Below are positions 1-11,342 of a stretch of DNA of 64,000 nucleotides, in pieces. Origin of the DNA: Epiperipatus broadwayi (taxonomy: Eukaryota; Onychophora; Udeonychophora; Euonychophora; Peripatidae); NCBI GenBank assembly GCA_028023455.1, contig JAQFVV010006255.1:744001-808000 (forward strand), read 5' to 3'. The notes under the pieces are model-generated. The model was not told the DNA's origin and ran no database searches. It was given only the letters and a program-made list of their open reading frames with translations. The position numbers and the translations under genes are program-made. How positions within the stretch are numbered: the stretch's first letter is position 1; each line of letters starts with the position of its first letter.

Positions 1-1357
1 ATTTAATATTTGGTTATTTTTATATGTGCATGGTAGCTTGTTATTACTATTATATCATCAATATTTTGGCTGAATGTTACCTGACATTGTCTGGTTAGTA
101 AAGTTGGTTCAATAGTTGATGTTAAAGATTTTGATAACAGATAATATACTCTATTTTTAGTCTATTTATTGTCAACAACTCAGAAAAAATAAAGTATTAT
201 AATATTACATTCAAAAGCAATATTTATATATTTGTCATTAAAAACAATATTCATATTAATGTATAAATACTAATTAATATAGTGCTAATAATATGTAAAC
301 ATTGCACCAATAAAGTGTACTACTTTCTTATTAACTTTTATTGTTGGAGGGAAGTTTATTATTAGTCAGCTATGGCTAAAGATATTGATAAAAGAAAGCA
401 GGCAACAGATTTCCTGTCACATAAAATAATTTTTTTTTTGTTCCAATATAAATTTTTAAAAAATCTAGAATTAAAAGAGGTAGAAATGGCAGATAAAAAT
501 AATTAATTGGATATTTTTTGTTTTTGATTTTAAAAAATTTAATAAATTTATTAATCTCTCTAATTATTCTCTGATAGAATGGGCCTCATCTTGGTTACAT
601 TTATATCATGACCAGTATCCAAAACATTTCAAATGAGTTCAGATGATGATTATTGTTTTATTAATAGCATTACCTCTTCCAGTATTGATGTGATGGTTCT
701 CATTAACCATAAGCAAATCTTACAAATCTAGGAAGAATGCATAGAGACCATGAAGTTGAAAGAGATTGAATTGTTGGGTTTATATAAAACATTGTTAATA
801 TTCTGTTTGGTGTTGAAAATTTTTTCAATAATATAGTATTATAGAATTTGACTAAACTGTACGTTATTTTTATGTAGGATCTTGCATATCACAAATGTGG
901 TCCTCAACCATATTGTGAAATACCAAGCAATAGAGCCATTTCATTCAATTTTACCCTGCATGATTTATTGCAATGGTGATTCCAGTTCTGGTAATTCCAG
1001 TGCTCAAATTTCTTATGCACTCATGAGCCATAAAACTATTCAATTATCATTTATTTATTTTAACATTTTGTCTGTTTGATAGCAAAATGTCACAAATAAA
1101 CTGCTTTTTTCAGTTGAATTTCACCAAACTGTAGACTTGGCTACAGAAAATATTTGATTTGAATAACAATGAAAAAAAACTTTCAACATTTATTGATATG
1201 TGTAGCTTTTTGAAAAACAGTGTTCGAGAATTATTGTATTTCTTTTAAATAAAAATATTACAAAGATCCATTTTGCTAGTGCAGTTTCAAACTGTAATTC
1301 TAAACAGTAATTAGCCATTACACATGTACTTTTTGTTTTTGTTTACTATGAGAAAAT
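1..1357. other. AT-rich non-coding DNA, nothing recognised
   Basis: I see no splice-bordered exon, transposon protein, tRNA-like head or strong inverted repeat here. A 65-codon open frame at 882-1079 has no recognisable domain, and its codon use looks like that of the surrounding AT-rich DNA, so it is not called as a gene. Confidence 0.5.
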
Positions 1358-1560
1358 TCTTGGTCCAAGCCACATGATAGAGATTTTGAAAAGCTATGAG
1401 CAGTCTTCTTATTTTTATAAAATGAATAATATAAAATATTCACACTTTCATTCCAAGATACTTATGATTGGCCTATATAATTGCATTTAGGTGCAAAGAT
1501 AAGATAGCCACTCTTATCTTTTCAAAGTCTCTATTATGTGGATTGAATCAAGAGTGTTCT
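1358..1560. repeat. Interspersed repeat R1, small foldback, copy 1
   Basis: About 90 bases around 1,458-1,545 (containing TGATTGGCCTATATAATTGC) match 30,837-30,930, where the equivalent reads AGATTGGCCTATGTAATTGC. The copy is also weakly palindromic: CATGATAGAGATTTTGAAAAG near 1,371 is mirrored by CTTTTCAAAGTCTCTATTATG near 1,518. This suggests a short non-autonomous foldback element. The family is unknown to me. Confidence 0.6.
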
Positions 1561-3600
1561 CATAGGCAACAAAAACATTGTTGAATTTAATATGACTATA
1601 CAGCCATGTATAGCAGTTGCTTACCACATGACTATATATTAAAAGTATCATATATGTAAGCTATGATGAAGAAATGTTTGGTTTTAAGCCACCATAAAAA
1701 GGTAAACAAAAATGTTGGAGTGTAGGGTACCCATTATAATTACGAAAAAATGTCACAAGGAAAAGTTTTATAAAATGACAATCAAAAACAAAAATGTCTA
1801 ATTAAGCCTTTTTTTAAAATCTATATTTTTCTAAATTTGCATTAGATAAAATAATTGACAAACCATTTAACATGTAATCAGAAATGTTTTTATTAAAGTG
1901 TCAAGATGTCAGCAGGTAAAATCCGAAGGAAGTGTGATACATTTTACAATAATAACAGTCAGCTGCAAATGTGCAATAATTTCATATATTCAGAATATTT
2001 GAGAAAATATGTATCAAAATGTAAATTACTAAATGATTTAGTGTTTGTATGAACAGTATTGTTTTGGTTGTGGTTATTTAAAAAAATCTACAGAAAGATT
2101 AAATAATAAATAAAAATAACTGAATGATTTATTGCTCAAGAATTCATAAGTGTAAGAAGTGTTACTACAAAGGTACAACCTAGTGCTAATTAATCTTCAT
2201 CTCCAGATTCCATCACTCTATCACTGAATTAAATCTGACATGGTAATAAGATTGATAACTCTTTTTGCATAATCCATCTTTTTCCCTGGTCCAAGTTTTA
2301 TTCAATTGACAACATCACAGCTACAATTGACTCAGCTTTAAAAATTACAAAAGAAATTAGCTTTTCTTTTAAATACAAAACATCTTAAATTTGATCTATT
2401 ATTGCCCTTCAAAAATTGGTTATAACTTTATTTGCATGTTTTTTTTTTAGAGTTAAATTCTTTAGTTTACAAAAGTGGGTTAATTTTGTAGTTGCTCTGC
2501 TATACAATCATTTGAGAACATAATGTTTTGCCTAATATGAATGTGAATAAAATTTGTTTCTGAAAATAGATTTATAGACAACTAACCTTGTTAAAGCTTA
2601 GATCTGTAAGTTTTTCTATAAATATTGCCTCTCAAAATTAATATTTCAAATGAAGTAAGTTAATCTTATGCGGATATCGGGTCAGACAAGTTAATTCTAA
2701 AAGAAGAATGCCTTTAACATTTTAGATTATTCAGAAATATTACCAAATTTCCCACTTCCTTTATTTTGCTGTAATATCTTAATTTTACCACAAATCGAAT
2801 AAACATGACATTTATATGTGCTAACAATTACAACATATATATTGAAGATTTTTTACAGTCTTATAGATATAAACATATAATATGATTTTTTTTATATAAA
2901 AATCCTTATAAAACTTCATTATGTAATCAAAATAGTGTGTGCTATTATATTATAGAGAGTTTTAATAGATGATTTTTAAATCCAAATTACAAAAATAAAC
3001 ATTTTTACTTTGTTTTAAGACTCATCTAAAGCTTTTTCTCTATAATTAACTTAAATAATATAGGAATTTTAAATTGGATTAATTAAGATAACCCATTCAG
3101 GAAATCTAATATTGTTTATGGTAAGATAAGAAAGTAGTCTATAAAAAAAAGGTGAACTTAAAAGTAGTTGCTAATTAGGGCTACTACCAATCTATTAGTT
3201 ACAATTTACCTACAGTTCAGTGATTCATTTGTGTAGTAAATATGTTTGAACTTGGAGTAGGAGGCTGTTGATGGCTGCTTAAAATGATAGATTTTATTGA
3301 AACTGGGTTGTGCATTTATCTCATTAACTGGATGTTACTAAACAACAAACTAACTCTTGTTGTTCTGTGAATGGCAAATTTCGTTAACTATTATGTGAAT
3401 TAGAAAAACTTTAATAAATATTTAAAACATTTACATCTTTCTTACTTGTATTTGCTAAAAACTATTATTTCCTGATTTTACAACATTAATACAAAATTGA
3501 AGTGACATAGTTTATAGATAATCTAGCTATGTGAGTTTCAACGCCATTAAAATTTATTTATACAGCAACCAACAACAGTGGCCCAACATTACTAGTGGTA
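1561..3600. other. AT-rich non-coding DNA with one short repeat match
   Basis: No gene is seen. The only structure noted is a stretch of about 50 bases at 2,732-2,781 (CAGAAATATTACCAAATTTC onward) that matches 60,844-60,893, just outside the palindrome at 60.9 kb. It is therefore probably the edge of another copy of that repeat. Confidence 0.5.
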
Positions 3601-3639
3601 GGAAATTTTTTAAAAAGCAGTAACAAACACTTTTAAAAA

Positions 3640-5230
3640 AAAATTTTTTTTAAACTCTAATGGAGGAAAATAAAATAAAATGGCTAAGATTAGTTCCTTG
3701 GAAAAATTTGATCCTGGTAATCAAGACCAACCAAGTCAGAAATTTCTGAGCTAGGATTAGTAACATTCAATCATTGAATGAGATTTACATTCATAATCAG
3801 CTCTTACACTTCCATCTTATTTAAATTCTCACTAATGTTATTATTTCTGTTCTAAAGCTGTAATCATAGTATAGAGGTACAATTTAAATCTGTAGGTCAG
3901 CAAGAGAAGAAATCAATTACAGATTTTGTTACAAAACTTGAGAAGGTAGCACTGATCTGTGACTTCAATGACTTTCTAAGATATCCTAAGAATCAAATTC
4001 TAATGAGTATTAATATGACTTTTGATTCTTTAATCTTATGGATATCTCTGGTGAAAACTTCAGCTGATAAGGCCTGATCTTGATATTAATTTAATTATTC
4101 AAAAGTTTGTATCAGACAAATACTAATCTTATCAAAACAAGTATAGAATCTCAAGTGAAAGTTTTCTTTAAATTCTGCTATCAGTGCAGTATATTAGGGT
4201 TGTACTAAAGTCAATGTAATTAATGTTAAAGGTTACCACTCCTCAAGATCTGAACCACAATTAATGACATGATGATATTATCAAAACTGGATTCTTAATC
4301 AGCAGGATTTACTATATCAAAAGATACTTTGGACTATCAAGTTACCAATTTAACCTAATTAACCTTCTAGGAAAGGATAAAATAAAGGATACACTATCTA
4401 GAAAAAATATTATCACATGTCCACAGTAAAGCCCATAAGTTTATTAGAATGTCACTGACCAAATACAACACTGATTAAAATGAGTCAAAATCCAAAAGTA
4501 ATAGAAAATGATTACATAGATGTGTCAATTGGTAAATTGTAACCATATCTAAAAGTGTCTGCCCACAAACAAATGGACAAAAAATTATAAAAACAGATTC
4601 AATCAATCTTTAACATAATCTGCTAACTTGTATCATTGCAGCTGCTGGATCTGAAATGTTTGTTAAATAGATTAGTGTGAGTTGGACAAATAAAATGCCA
4701 AAACATTGCATCCAGGCTACTAGATACACAGGCTGGAGTTCTTAAGAAAGAAGACAAAATGTTAATCAAAAGTAGAGATCTCTCCTGAGATCTATTTTCT
4801 AGAGCCAAGACAATTATATAATAATCACTCAAAGATCATATAAATAAAAATCCTAGCTAGATTCTATGTCAGATTGTATACATTGATATCAAGTCTATAT
4901 CTCTTTAAAAACCAAACATATCTGAAAATTGTAGGGTTGTATTAGTATGGTGAAAAGGAAAACTCAATATGTTAAAATGCAGATAGGTACCATCAGTGAT
5001 TCAAAGTGCTTTCAAATAGTTATTATTGAAACCCTGATGAATATGGTCATTTCAAAGTATCTTGTAGAAGTGAAGAGCCCAAAATATTAGGTAATAGTGA
5101 GTCAAGCAGATGCCAATTCTCAGAACGAATAATGCAAGTTCTACCAAAACTTCATGAGATGCTAATGAAGAAGCAAGATGACCTAGAATACACCAACTTA
5201 TCTTAAAAAATAAAGATTAACTTCAGACGT
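3640..5230 (+). pseudogene. Degenerate Gypsy-like retrotransposon gag relic
   Basis: Reading the + strand across stops and frameshifts gives pieces typical of a Ty3/Gypsy Gag. Near 3,914-4,010 the peptide ITDFVTKLEKVALICDFND is followed by NQILMSIN, which resembles the capsid C-terminal part of Gypsy Gag. Near 4,171-4,210 the peptide FCYQCS, with a later cysteine, resembles a broken CCHC zinc knuckle (C-x2-C). No LTR, protease or reverse transcriptase block could be recognised with confidence downstream. The family assignment rests on the look of the gag part only. The copy is clearly dead. Confidence 0.45.
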
Positions 5231-5650
5231 ATAAAAAAGTATTGTGAATTTTAATTTTAATAATGGATTCTTCAGATTTATAAAGCACTATAATTGGGTT
5301 TAAAAAATAAGATGGCTAACAAGTAAAATAATAACAAGTAAATAAATAGATAATGGCAAAAATTGGACAATCAAATAATCTGATCAATGAATTCAATACT
5401 ATTTTAATGATAAGCAAAAGTTCATTTGAAAGCAGTTAATTTAATAAGTTAGTAATAAGCTATAGTTTATTTATATTATTTATTAGATGATAAATTCATG
5501 TGGCATAGGCATACTTAAGCTTAGAGCATGAAATTAAATAGTGTTATATCTTTCATGAAACAAATTGCAACAACTTGAAGTGATACCTATTACTAAGAGT
5601 GATTCATAGTATTTCTCTCACCTAACTGTTTTTTCTGAATCTAGTAATTG
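5231..5650. other. AT-rich non-coding DNA
   Basis: Nothing recognisable is seen between the gag relic and the tandem duplication that follows. Confidence 0.45.
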
Positions 5651-5652
5651 GT

Positions 5653-5776
5653 AAACATAATCAACAAATAAATAATTTATAAATGTAAATAATATTAATA
5701 AGCCACTAAACATAAACATAATCAACAAATGAATAATTTATAAATGTAAATAATATTAATAAACCACTAAACATCA
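5653..5776. repeat. Tandem duplication, two units of about 60 bp
   Basis: Two adjacent near-identical units begin AAACATAATCAACAAAT and end CCACTAAACAT. They differ at only a few positions, so the duplication is recent. The end of the second unit runs into the outer end of the family P repeat at 5.77 kb. Confidence 0.8.
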
Positions 5777-6290
5777 CATTATCACCATTCTTTATGCTTA
5801 CACAAGCTGTTTATACAAAAGCAAAACTTTTCATATGAAAGTGCCACTCAGTGCAAGCCAGAGTAATCAATGAATGCAGGAAGGTTTGTGCACAAAATCC
5901 CTATATATTGACTACTCATCCAATACACTCGGACTAGTTTCGAACTTATGGCTTTCGTCAATGAGGAGCCTCGGCACTGCACATAGATCTTAGGATCTAA
6001 TGCAACACTCCAGCAGCCACCTTTTCATTTGGGATTTAAAGCTTTATAGTTAGCTAGTAAAAGATGGCTTCTGGAGAGCTGCATTAAATTCTAGGATATT
6101 GGTGCAGTGCTGTCAGATCCAAGGCTCCTCACTGATGAAAACCACAAGCTAGAAACTAGTCTGAAGATATTGGATGAGTAGGCAATAGATAGAGATTTTA
6201 TGCAAAAACTTATCTGCATCCGTTGTTATTTTGGCTTGCACTGGGTGCCACTGCTATATGGAAAGTTTTGCCTCTGTGTAATGTTGATAA
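5764..6290. mobile_element. Family P repeat, foldback copy P1 with hammerhead-like cores
   Basis: Two arms of one repeat lie head to head. The left arm (about 5,764-6,045) is on the minus strand and the right arm (about 6,046-6,290) on the plus strand, both with the GCACTGAGTGGCAC-type end seen in the other copies. Each arm holds the same core: minus 5,937-5,961 (TTGACGA ... GAAAC, first core base changed C to T) and plus 6,132-6,156 (CTGATGA ... GAAAC), each followed by the palindrome ACTAGT and a C. The inverted layout and the core suggest a pseudo-LTR of a Penelope-like element or a retrozyme-like repeat. No reverse transcriptase is present. Confidence 0.6.
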
Positions 6291-6428
6291 ACGTGTGAAA
6301 AAACTTTACTGTTTATCTCAGTTATTTATATGAGCTGCAAAGCATTATTTCTCATTTTGCGATATTCATACATAATACTTTATTCCAAAGCAGTAGTTAT
6401 TGTTATTATAACCCTTCATTAATTAACC

Positions 6429-6655
6429 CTTTGACAGAATAGCTCAGTTGGTAGAGCGTTTGCCTTAAAATTCGATATTCAAGAATCTAAAGGTGCGAGT
6501 TCAACTTCTAAGCGAATATTGTCACTGTGCATATAGGCCAGCAACACCTGAAGAAGAGTGGAGAATAATACTACTCGAAACATTGTGTAATTACTAACCT
6601 GTATTGTCTATTTGTGTGTTATTACTAACAAGTTGTTTGTATTTGGAGAGTTTAA
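6429..6655 (+). repeat. SINE-1, tRNA-derived head plus body
   Basis: The head has a perfect RNA polymerase III box A (TAGCTCAGTTGG) inside a perfect D-stem (GCTC/GAGC), and a degenerate box B (GAGTTCAACTTC). The ends TGACA (near 6,430) and TGTCA (near 6,520) could pair as an acceptor stem, and the long variable region recalls a class II tRNA. The body follows (GCCAGCAACACCTGAAGAAG onward) and contains a hammerhead-like core at 6,548-6,581. I call it a SINE and not a tRNA gene, because the T-stem is poor and a body of about 130 bases follows. Only one copy is in the window. Confidence 0.65.
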
Positions 6656-7246
6656 ATAAAGCCTTCATTAATACTTTTGTAAATGACTAAAGTAATAAAG
6701 CTTCAATATAGTTATTCACAATCATTATCTGTTATCATTATTTTAATATCATGCTTGTTTTGTTTAGTTTTTAATCGATACATAAACTGCCAATATATCG
6801 CAAGTTCAAAACCAAACTTTTAGGCTATTTTTTCTTTTATTTAGCAGTAGATATATTTATAGACTATTGCAATGCTTTTTTTTTTAAAAAAAAAAAACGA
6901 TAATCTAACGACAAAATATATGTTATAATAGACTCGGGTACTATATTTCACTCTACATATTATTACTTATTCCCCCTTTTAATTTTATTGATACTGGGCT
7001 TGTTGTATTTACAATTATTTTAATCTTAATTAATACCAACCTCAAACAAATGTTTGTAACAAAATTTAATTATCCAAAAATAAACCTAAAAAAAATGACC
7101 AATTTATCTGTCGTTAAATCAATAATAATTTAATTTCCCTTTCTAAATTACCAATAAAAAAACAAAAACGTATTTCAAATTTGAAAAAAAATCTAATTTT
7201 AATTTCCTATTTGTTAATTCATAGCTTTTAATATTTTCAAAGAAAA
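6656..7246. other. AT-rich non-coding DNA
   Basis: Poly(T), poly(A) and other low-complexity runs are seen (for example near 6,872-6,898). No gene or repeat is recognised. Confidence 0.5.
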
Positions 7247-8656
7247 CATCATCATCATCACTTCCAACTATTATCTATCTACTACAGGATGGTCTCCCCA
7301 AGTTTAATCCAATTTCTCCAAACTCTAACCTCTCTTCTCCACATTATCTCAAGACTGTTTCCTATTTCATCCATCCATCTCACTTGCACTCTTTTTTCTA
7401 GATCTTTTATATCTTGGGATCTAGCATAATATTTTAGCTGTTCATCTACAATCATCTATTCTAAAAATATGTCCAGCTCAGCTCCATTTCAGTCTCTTAA
7501 TTTTTTCAATGATATAACTAATACCTGTCCATTCTCTCACTCGTGTATTTCATTTTTGATCCTTTATAGTTATATTTCATTTTAAATTATTTCTACCAAA
7601 AGCTCTTTATTTGGGATTAATTCTATGATTGATTTCATCTCATATATTTCCATTAGTATCAATAATCTGTCCAAGGTATTCTAGTTCTTGACTTTTAAGT
7701 CATCATTATCAATCTTTATTTTCTTCCCTTGAAAAAAATCCTTTAACATTACTTTCAACTTTTTAGTATTTACATTCTATTTCCTTATTTTCATCATATA
7801 ATTCTTGCAACATTTCCTAAAATACTGAAGCGTTATTTGCAAAACCAATTATAATTTTTTAATAAATGTTAACACATTTATACCAGAAAAGAAATACATT
7901 AGTTTAAAATACCTTTCTTCAACATAAGCACTTTTGATATTTCAGATATTGTAATCATAGCTTTATGAATTAATCTTGTTTATTTTGTTTTTATCTGTAC
8001 TTGCTTATTGTTCGTAAAATTTCTATAAAGTTAACCATCTGCAAATATAAATGATTTAAATAATCTCCATTTACTTTTATTTCCTTAGTGTCCCATTTTA
8101 ATTCACAAAGTACTTTTTTCAAAATTGCTGTAAAAAGTTTTGGAGATATAGAATTCCCCTATCATACTTCCTTCTCAAAGTTAATCTTATTATTACTATG
8201 TAATCTAATAATTGCTGTTACATTACCATAAATATTCTTCAGAATATGGCAAAATATTATATCTATATTTTGATGATTTAATGCTTTAATTATTGAAAAA
8301 AAAATTTTAGAATTAAATGTCCTTTCATGATCTACAAATTTAAAGCATAATAGTAAGTGGCAACTCATATTCCTTGCCCCTCTCTATAACTTCTCTCAAT
8401 ACTTGAATGTGATCTATTATGCTACAATAACTTTTAAATCATGCTTGTTATTTTGGTTGGTTAAAATCCAAAGTTCTCTGTAGATGAATTGTAATTATCT
8501 TGATAAAGATTTTGTGTAGAACTAATAAAAGATTGATAGGGCTGAATTTTTTAATATTTTTATCACCTTTTTTAAATATTAATATTAGATTAGTACTGCA
8601 TTATTCAAACACCTGGTACATTTTTGATATTTTGATATTTAGTATTGAAACTGTTA
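7247..8656 (-). mobile_element. RTE-type LINE fragment (copy E), 5' truncated
   Basis: Read on the minus strand, this matches the reverse-transcriptase and C-terminal part of the best RTE copy (31.5-34.8 kb). It begins at the 3' end with the CATCATCATCATC tail typical of this family and ends inside the RT domain near the equivalent of position 33,370. Many stops and small indels break the frame. The longest remnant, 8,162-8,368 on the minus strand, covers the region around the first catalytic aspartate block. Truncation at the 5' side is normal for LINE insertions. Confidence 0.8.
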
Positions 8657-9517
8657 TGGGTCTCATGGCATACAACAACATAGTCACATGTGTGCACATG
8701 TAGATATAAAGTTGAAATACAAAATAGAAATAAACACAGATAATTTTTTGTAGATATTTTCTACATTACACTGGAACAGTTAAAGATTAAATAATTTTGA
8801 ATTCAAATCTTTTTATTACAAATTAAACATTTAAAAGTCTAATTAATGATTTATTAATTCTGATTTTGAAATTAAAACAAGCATGTTTTTATGTTATAGT
8901 AGATATACTGGTAATTATAAAATTCCACTATTTATTTTGATTAGGAAATCTTTTTTGTAATTAATGCTTGTATAACATATTTTAATAAAATTTCACAAAA
9001 TTGATTTTCAAAAGATTAAAATTGATTGAAAAGAGTCATTAACTTTTTTTACTCAAGATAGGAAACCTTTTAATTAATGTATTTTTTTCCCCACACCCTG
9101 ACTATAAAAGGGTTGAAAAAAGATTAGAAGGGAGTTCTTAAGAGTTCTTACAGCTTTAAGATTAGGACAGAACTATCATAAAGATATAACCAAAGCAAGG
9201 AGAGCAAGTCCAGCAGCTGCTCCATAGTTTCCTATGGTAGAATTTGGATTCACATGGAAGAAAAAGAGTCAGCTTTCTGTATTCCATAGCCCTAATGTGG
9301 ACTGAATTGCTGGCTTGCCTAATGTCTATCCAATCCTAGACTAAATTGAACTGATTCCAATGCAAACACCTGAATTTTACTTTTCCCAAAAATGACAATA
9401 AGCCAATCTACTGTTTTAAAAAAGACCAACTTACCAAGAGAGTCCATCCACTTGCTGAAAAAATTGTTTATATGGATGCTGATTTATCTATATGCAGAAA
9501 AACAGATAAATTGTCTG

Positions 9518-9519
<2 letters not shown>
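8657..9519. other. Non-coding DNA with a TATA-like element
   Basis: No gene is recognised. A block of more balanced composition at about 9,090-9,400 starts with CCCCACACCCTGACTATAAAAG, whose TATAAAA could be a promoter element of an unrecognised repeat or LTR fragment. No matching second copy was seen in the window. Confidence 0.35.

Positions 9520-9520
<1 letters not shown>

Positions 9521-9600
<80 letters not shown>
9521..9600. repeat. (TA)n microsatellite, about 40 units
   Basis: An uninterrupted run of about 80 bases of alternating T and A. Open frames across it encode only Ile-Tyr repeats on both strands and are not genes. The run is a perfect palindrome and could extrude as a cruciform. 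Confidence 0.97.
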
Positions 9601-9605
<5 letters not shown>

Positions 9606-10306
9606 GAGAGAACAGCTGGTGAATACTGTTATATATATTGAGAACAATATCTTAATTAATTTCTTTAGTGAAAATGACATTTAAAATCTAGAATGTAAAA
9701 GTAAAATGAGTAAATATTTTTTTCTTGAGTTAAATGTCTAAAATAAAGAATTAATTCATAGATCATTTTATATCTTATAAAAGAAAAAGTAGATCCAAAA
9801 GCTTTTTTAGATTGGAAAATAAAAGAACTTGATGGAATATTTTTTAAAGACATTTATAATTAATCGCTAATAATCTATTAAAGATGTGATAATACTTTTT
9901 AAAAAAAATAAAAAGAAAACTTTTATGAAGGGCCATCAAAGAACTTAATAACTGATTCATGTTATTATATATATACACCTGGGTCTCATTTTACATGATA
10001 GATAGGTTCCTCAGCAAACACGCACAAAAGAAATCGCACAAAAATATATGTAACTTACCTTGAAAAAGGGGGAATACAGACTGTGATTTTTCAAAAATCA
10101 CATAAAAGCAAAGCACCAATGTAAAATTACTTTAAAATTCATGCAAAAAAAAATAAGGAAATAAAATATGATGAATAAAAAATTTCAAATTTGAAAAAAA
10201 TTGATACAAGACAAACTTTTTTTAACTATAATATTTAATTTTATTCAAAACAATATATTTTTATGCATAATTTACAGTACAGTAATTTACATTTTTTATA
10301 CATGTT

Positions 10307-10615
10307 TTAATTATTATTGCTATTTGCCGATAAACAGGTTCGTTTGCAAACTGATAAAAAATCAGATTCTTCACAAGAGGAAATACAACTAGCACCAACT
10401 TCACTCTCATATTGTGTTAATGGTTTTCTGGTGACAATGTAATTAGTAATTAATCTTTGAGATGATGATTTTATTAATTGTTTATGAAGCTTGCAAGATC
10501 CAGACATACAATAATTTAGCTCTTGTTGGAATTTAAGACCATGTTCATAATTAGTGCCATTAATAAGAAAATAATTTGCCAACTGATTAGAAAGTTGAAA
10601 ACCTTCTCGAATCAT
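10307..10615 (-). pseudogene. Tigger-like transposase C-terminal fragment
   Basis: An open frame of 102 codons inside T1. The order NYEHGLKFQQELNYCMS, then a lysine-rich stretch, then RLITNYIVTRKP recalls the last 60-70 residues of Tigger/jerky-type transposases, where a helix pair is followed by a basic stretch and a short hydrophobic end. The DNA-binding and DDE domains are missing. In the sister copy T2 the equivalent region (about 24,200-24,410, plus strand) is still partly alignable but frameshifted. The identification is from general resemblance and is moderate to low. Confidence 0.4.
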
Positions 10616-11121
10616 TTTTGAGTGAAAGGAACAAGTTCCACTTCTGTTTCATTATCTTTTTCTACACTGCTGGGAAAAATTTAATTAAAACTAACAACTA
10701 AAAATTAAATTCTTATTTTTGTCTTTAATTTTTTAATTTTCAATTCCGTTTAAAAATCAAATTTTGTTTCACATCACATTAATTTCTGGTCACCTTAAGT
10801 AATTTTTAAATTGTTAATTACAATTAAAAATCAGATTTTAATTTTTAATTGTCAAATTTAATTGTGCTCACTGCTATTACTCACCTTTTAAAAATAAACT
10901 TGCGGACACTAAATGATTAATAATTGATTACGTTCTTTTTTAAAAAGCAAAAACAGAATGTGATTTAAAATACAAAATTAACACGCACAATGTTTGAACA
11001 AATTTACATTATAATCTTGTAAAATTTAATGTGTGTACATAAAATGTGGAAATCATGATTTTAATTTCATTATTGCATAAAATCTTACTATTATAAAGCA
11101 CTGAAAATATTGAAATTATTA

Positions 11122-11229
11122 AGATGAAAGTCGAATTCCAATAATGTGCTATTACTTTAAATATGACATAAGTGTGTGAAATTTATTATTTAAAGTAATA
11201 GCACATTATCGGAGTTTGACTTCCGATCT
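11122..11229. repeat. Palindromic MITE M1, copy inside T1
   Basis: Two arms, AAAGTCGAATTCCAATAATG (left) and its near-complement ending GGAGTTTGACTTCCGATC (right), enclose a short centre. The same palindrome lies in T2 at 23,579-23,690, and a half copy is at 46,578-46,611. In both T1 and T2 it sits 113 bases from the same transposon end. Confidence 0.75.
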
Positions 11230-11342
11230 AATACAGTGTTAATGCATAAAAGAAAACTGCATACAAAAATATTAAAAAGAAACATGAATCGCGTAACTTC
11301 AAAATCGTGTTAAATAAATCTGCATAAAACGAGACCCAGGTG

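Larger units (their letters stand above)
9976..11342 (-). mobile_element. Tigger/pogo-like DNA transposon T1, non-autonomous
   Basis: The element is bounded by inverted ends CACCTGGGTCTCATTTTA and its complement (ending GAGACCCAGGTG), with TA on both sides, as expected for the Tc1/mariner superfamily. A second copy, in the opposite orientation, lies at 23,467-24,880. A minus-strand frame at 10,307-10,615 looks like the C-terminal tail of a Tigger-type transposase (residues such as LKFQQELN and ITNYIVTRKPL). The catalytic DDE domain is absent, so the copy could only move with help from elsewhere. It contains the small palindrome M1. Confidence 0.7.

Noticed and set aside
882-1079. 65-codon open frame as a gene
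   Set aside because: No domain, no splice or promoter context and composition like its surroundings. Frames of this length are expected by chance.
6429-6521. A functional tRNA gene (class II-like)
   Set aside because: The D-stem and acceptor ends could pair, but the T-stem and anticodon stem are poor and a SINE-like body follows directly.
9392-9684. Three overlapping frames encoding Ile-Tyr repeats
   Set aside because: They are readings of the (TA)n run on both strands, not proteins.
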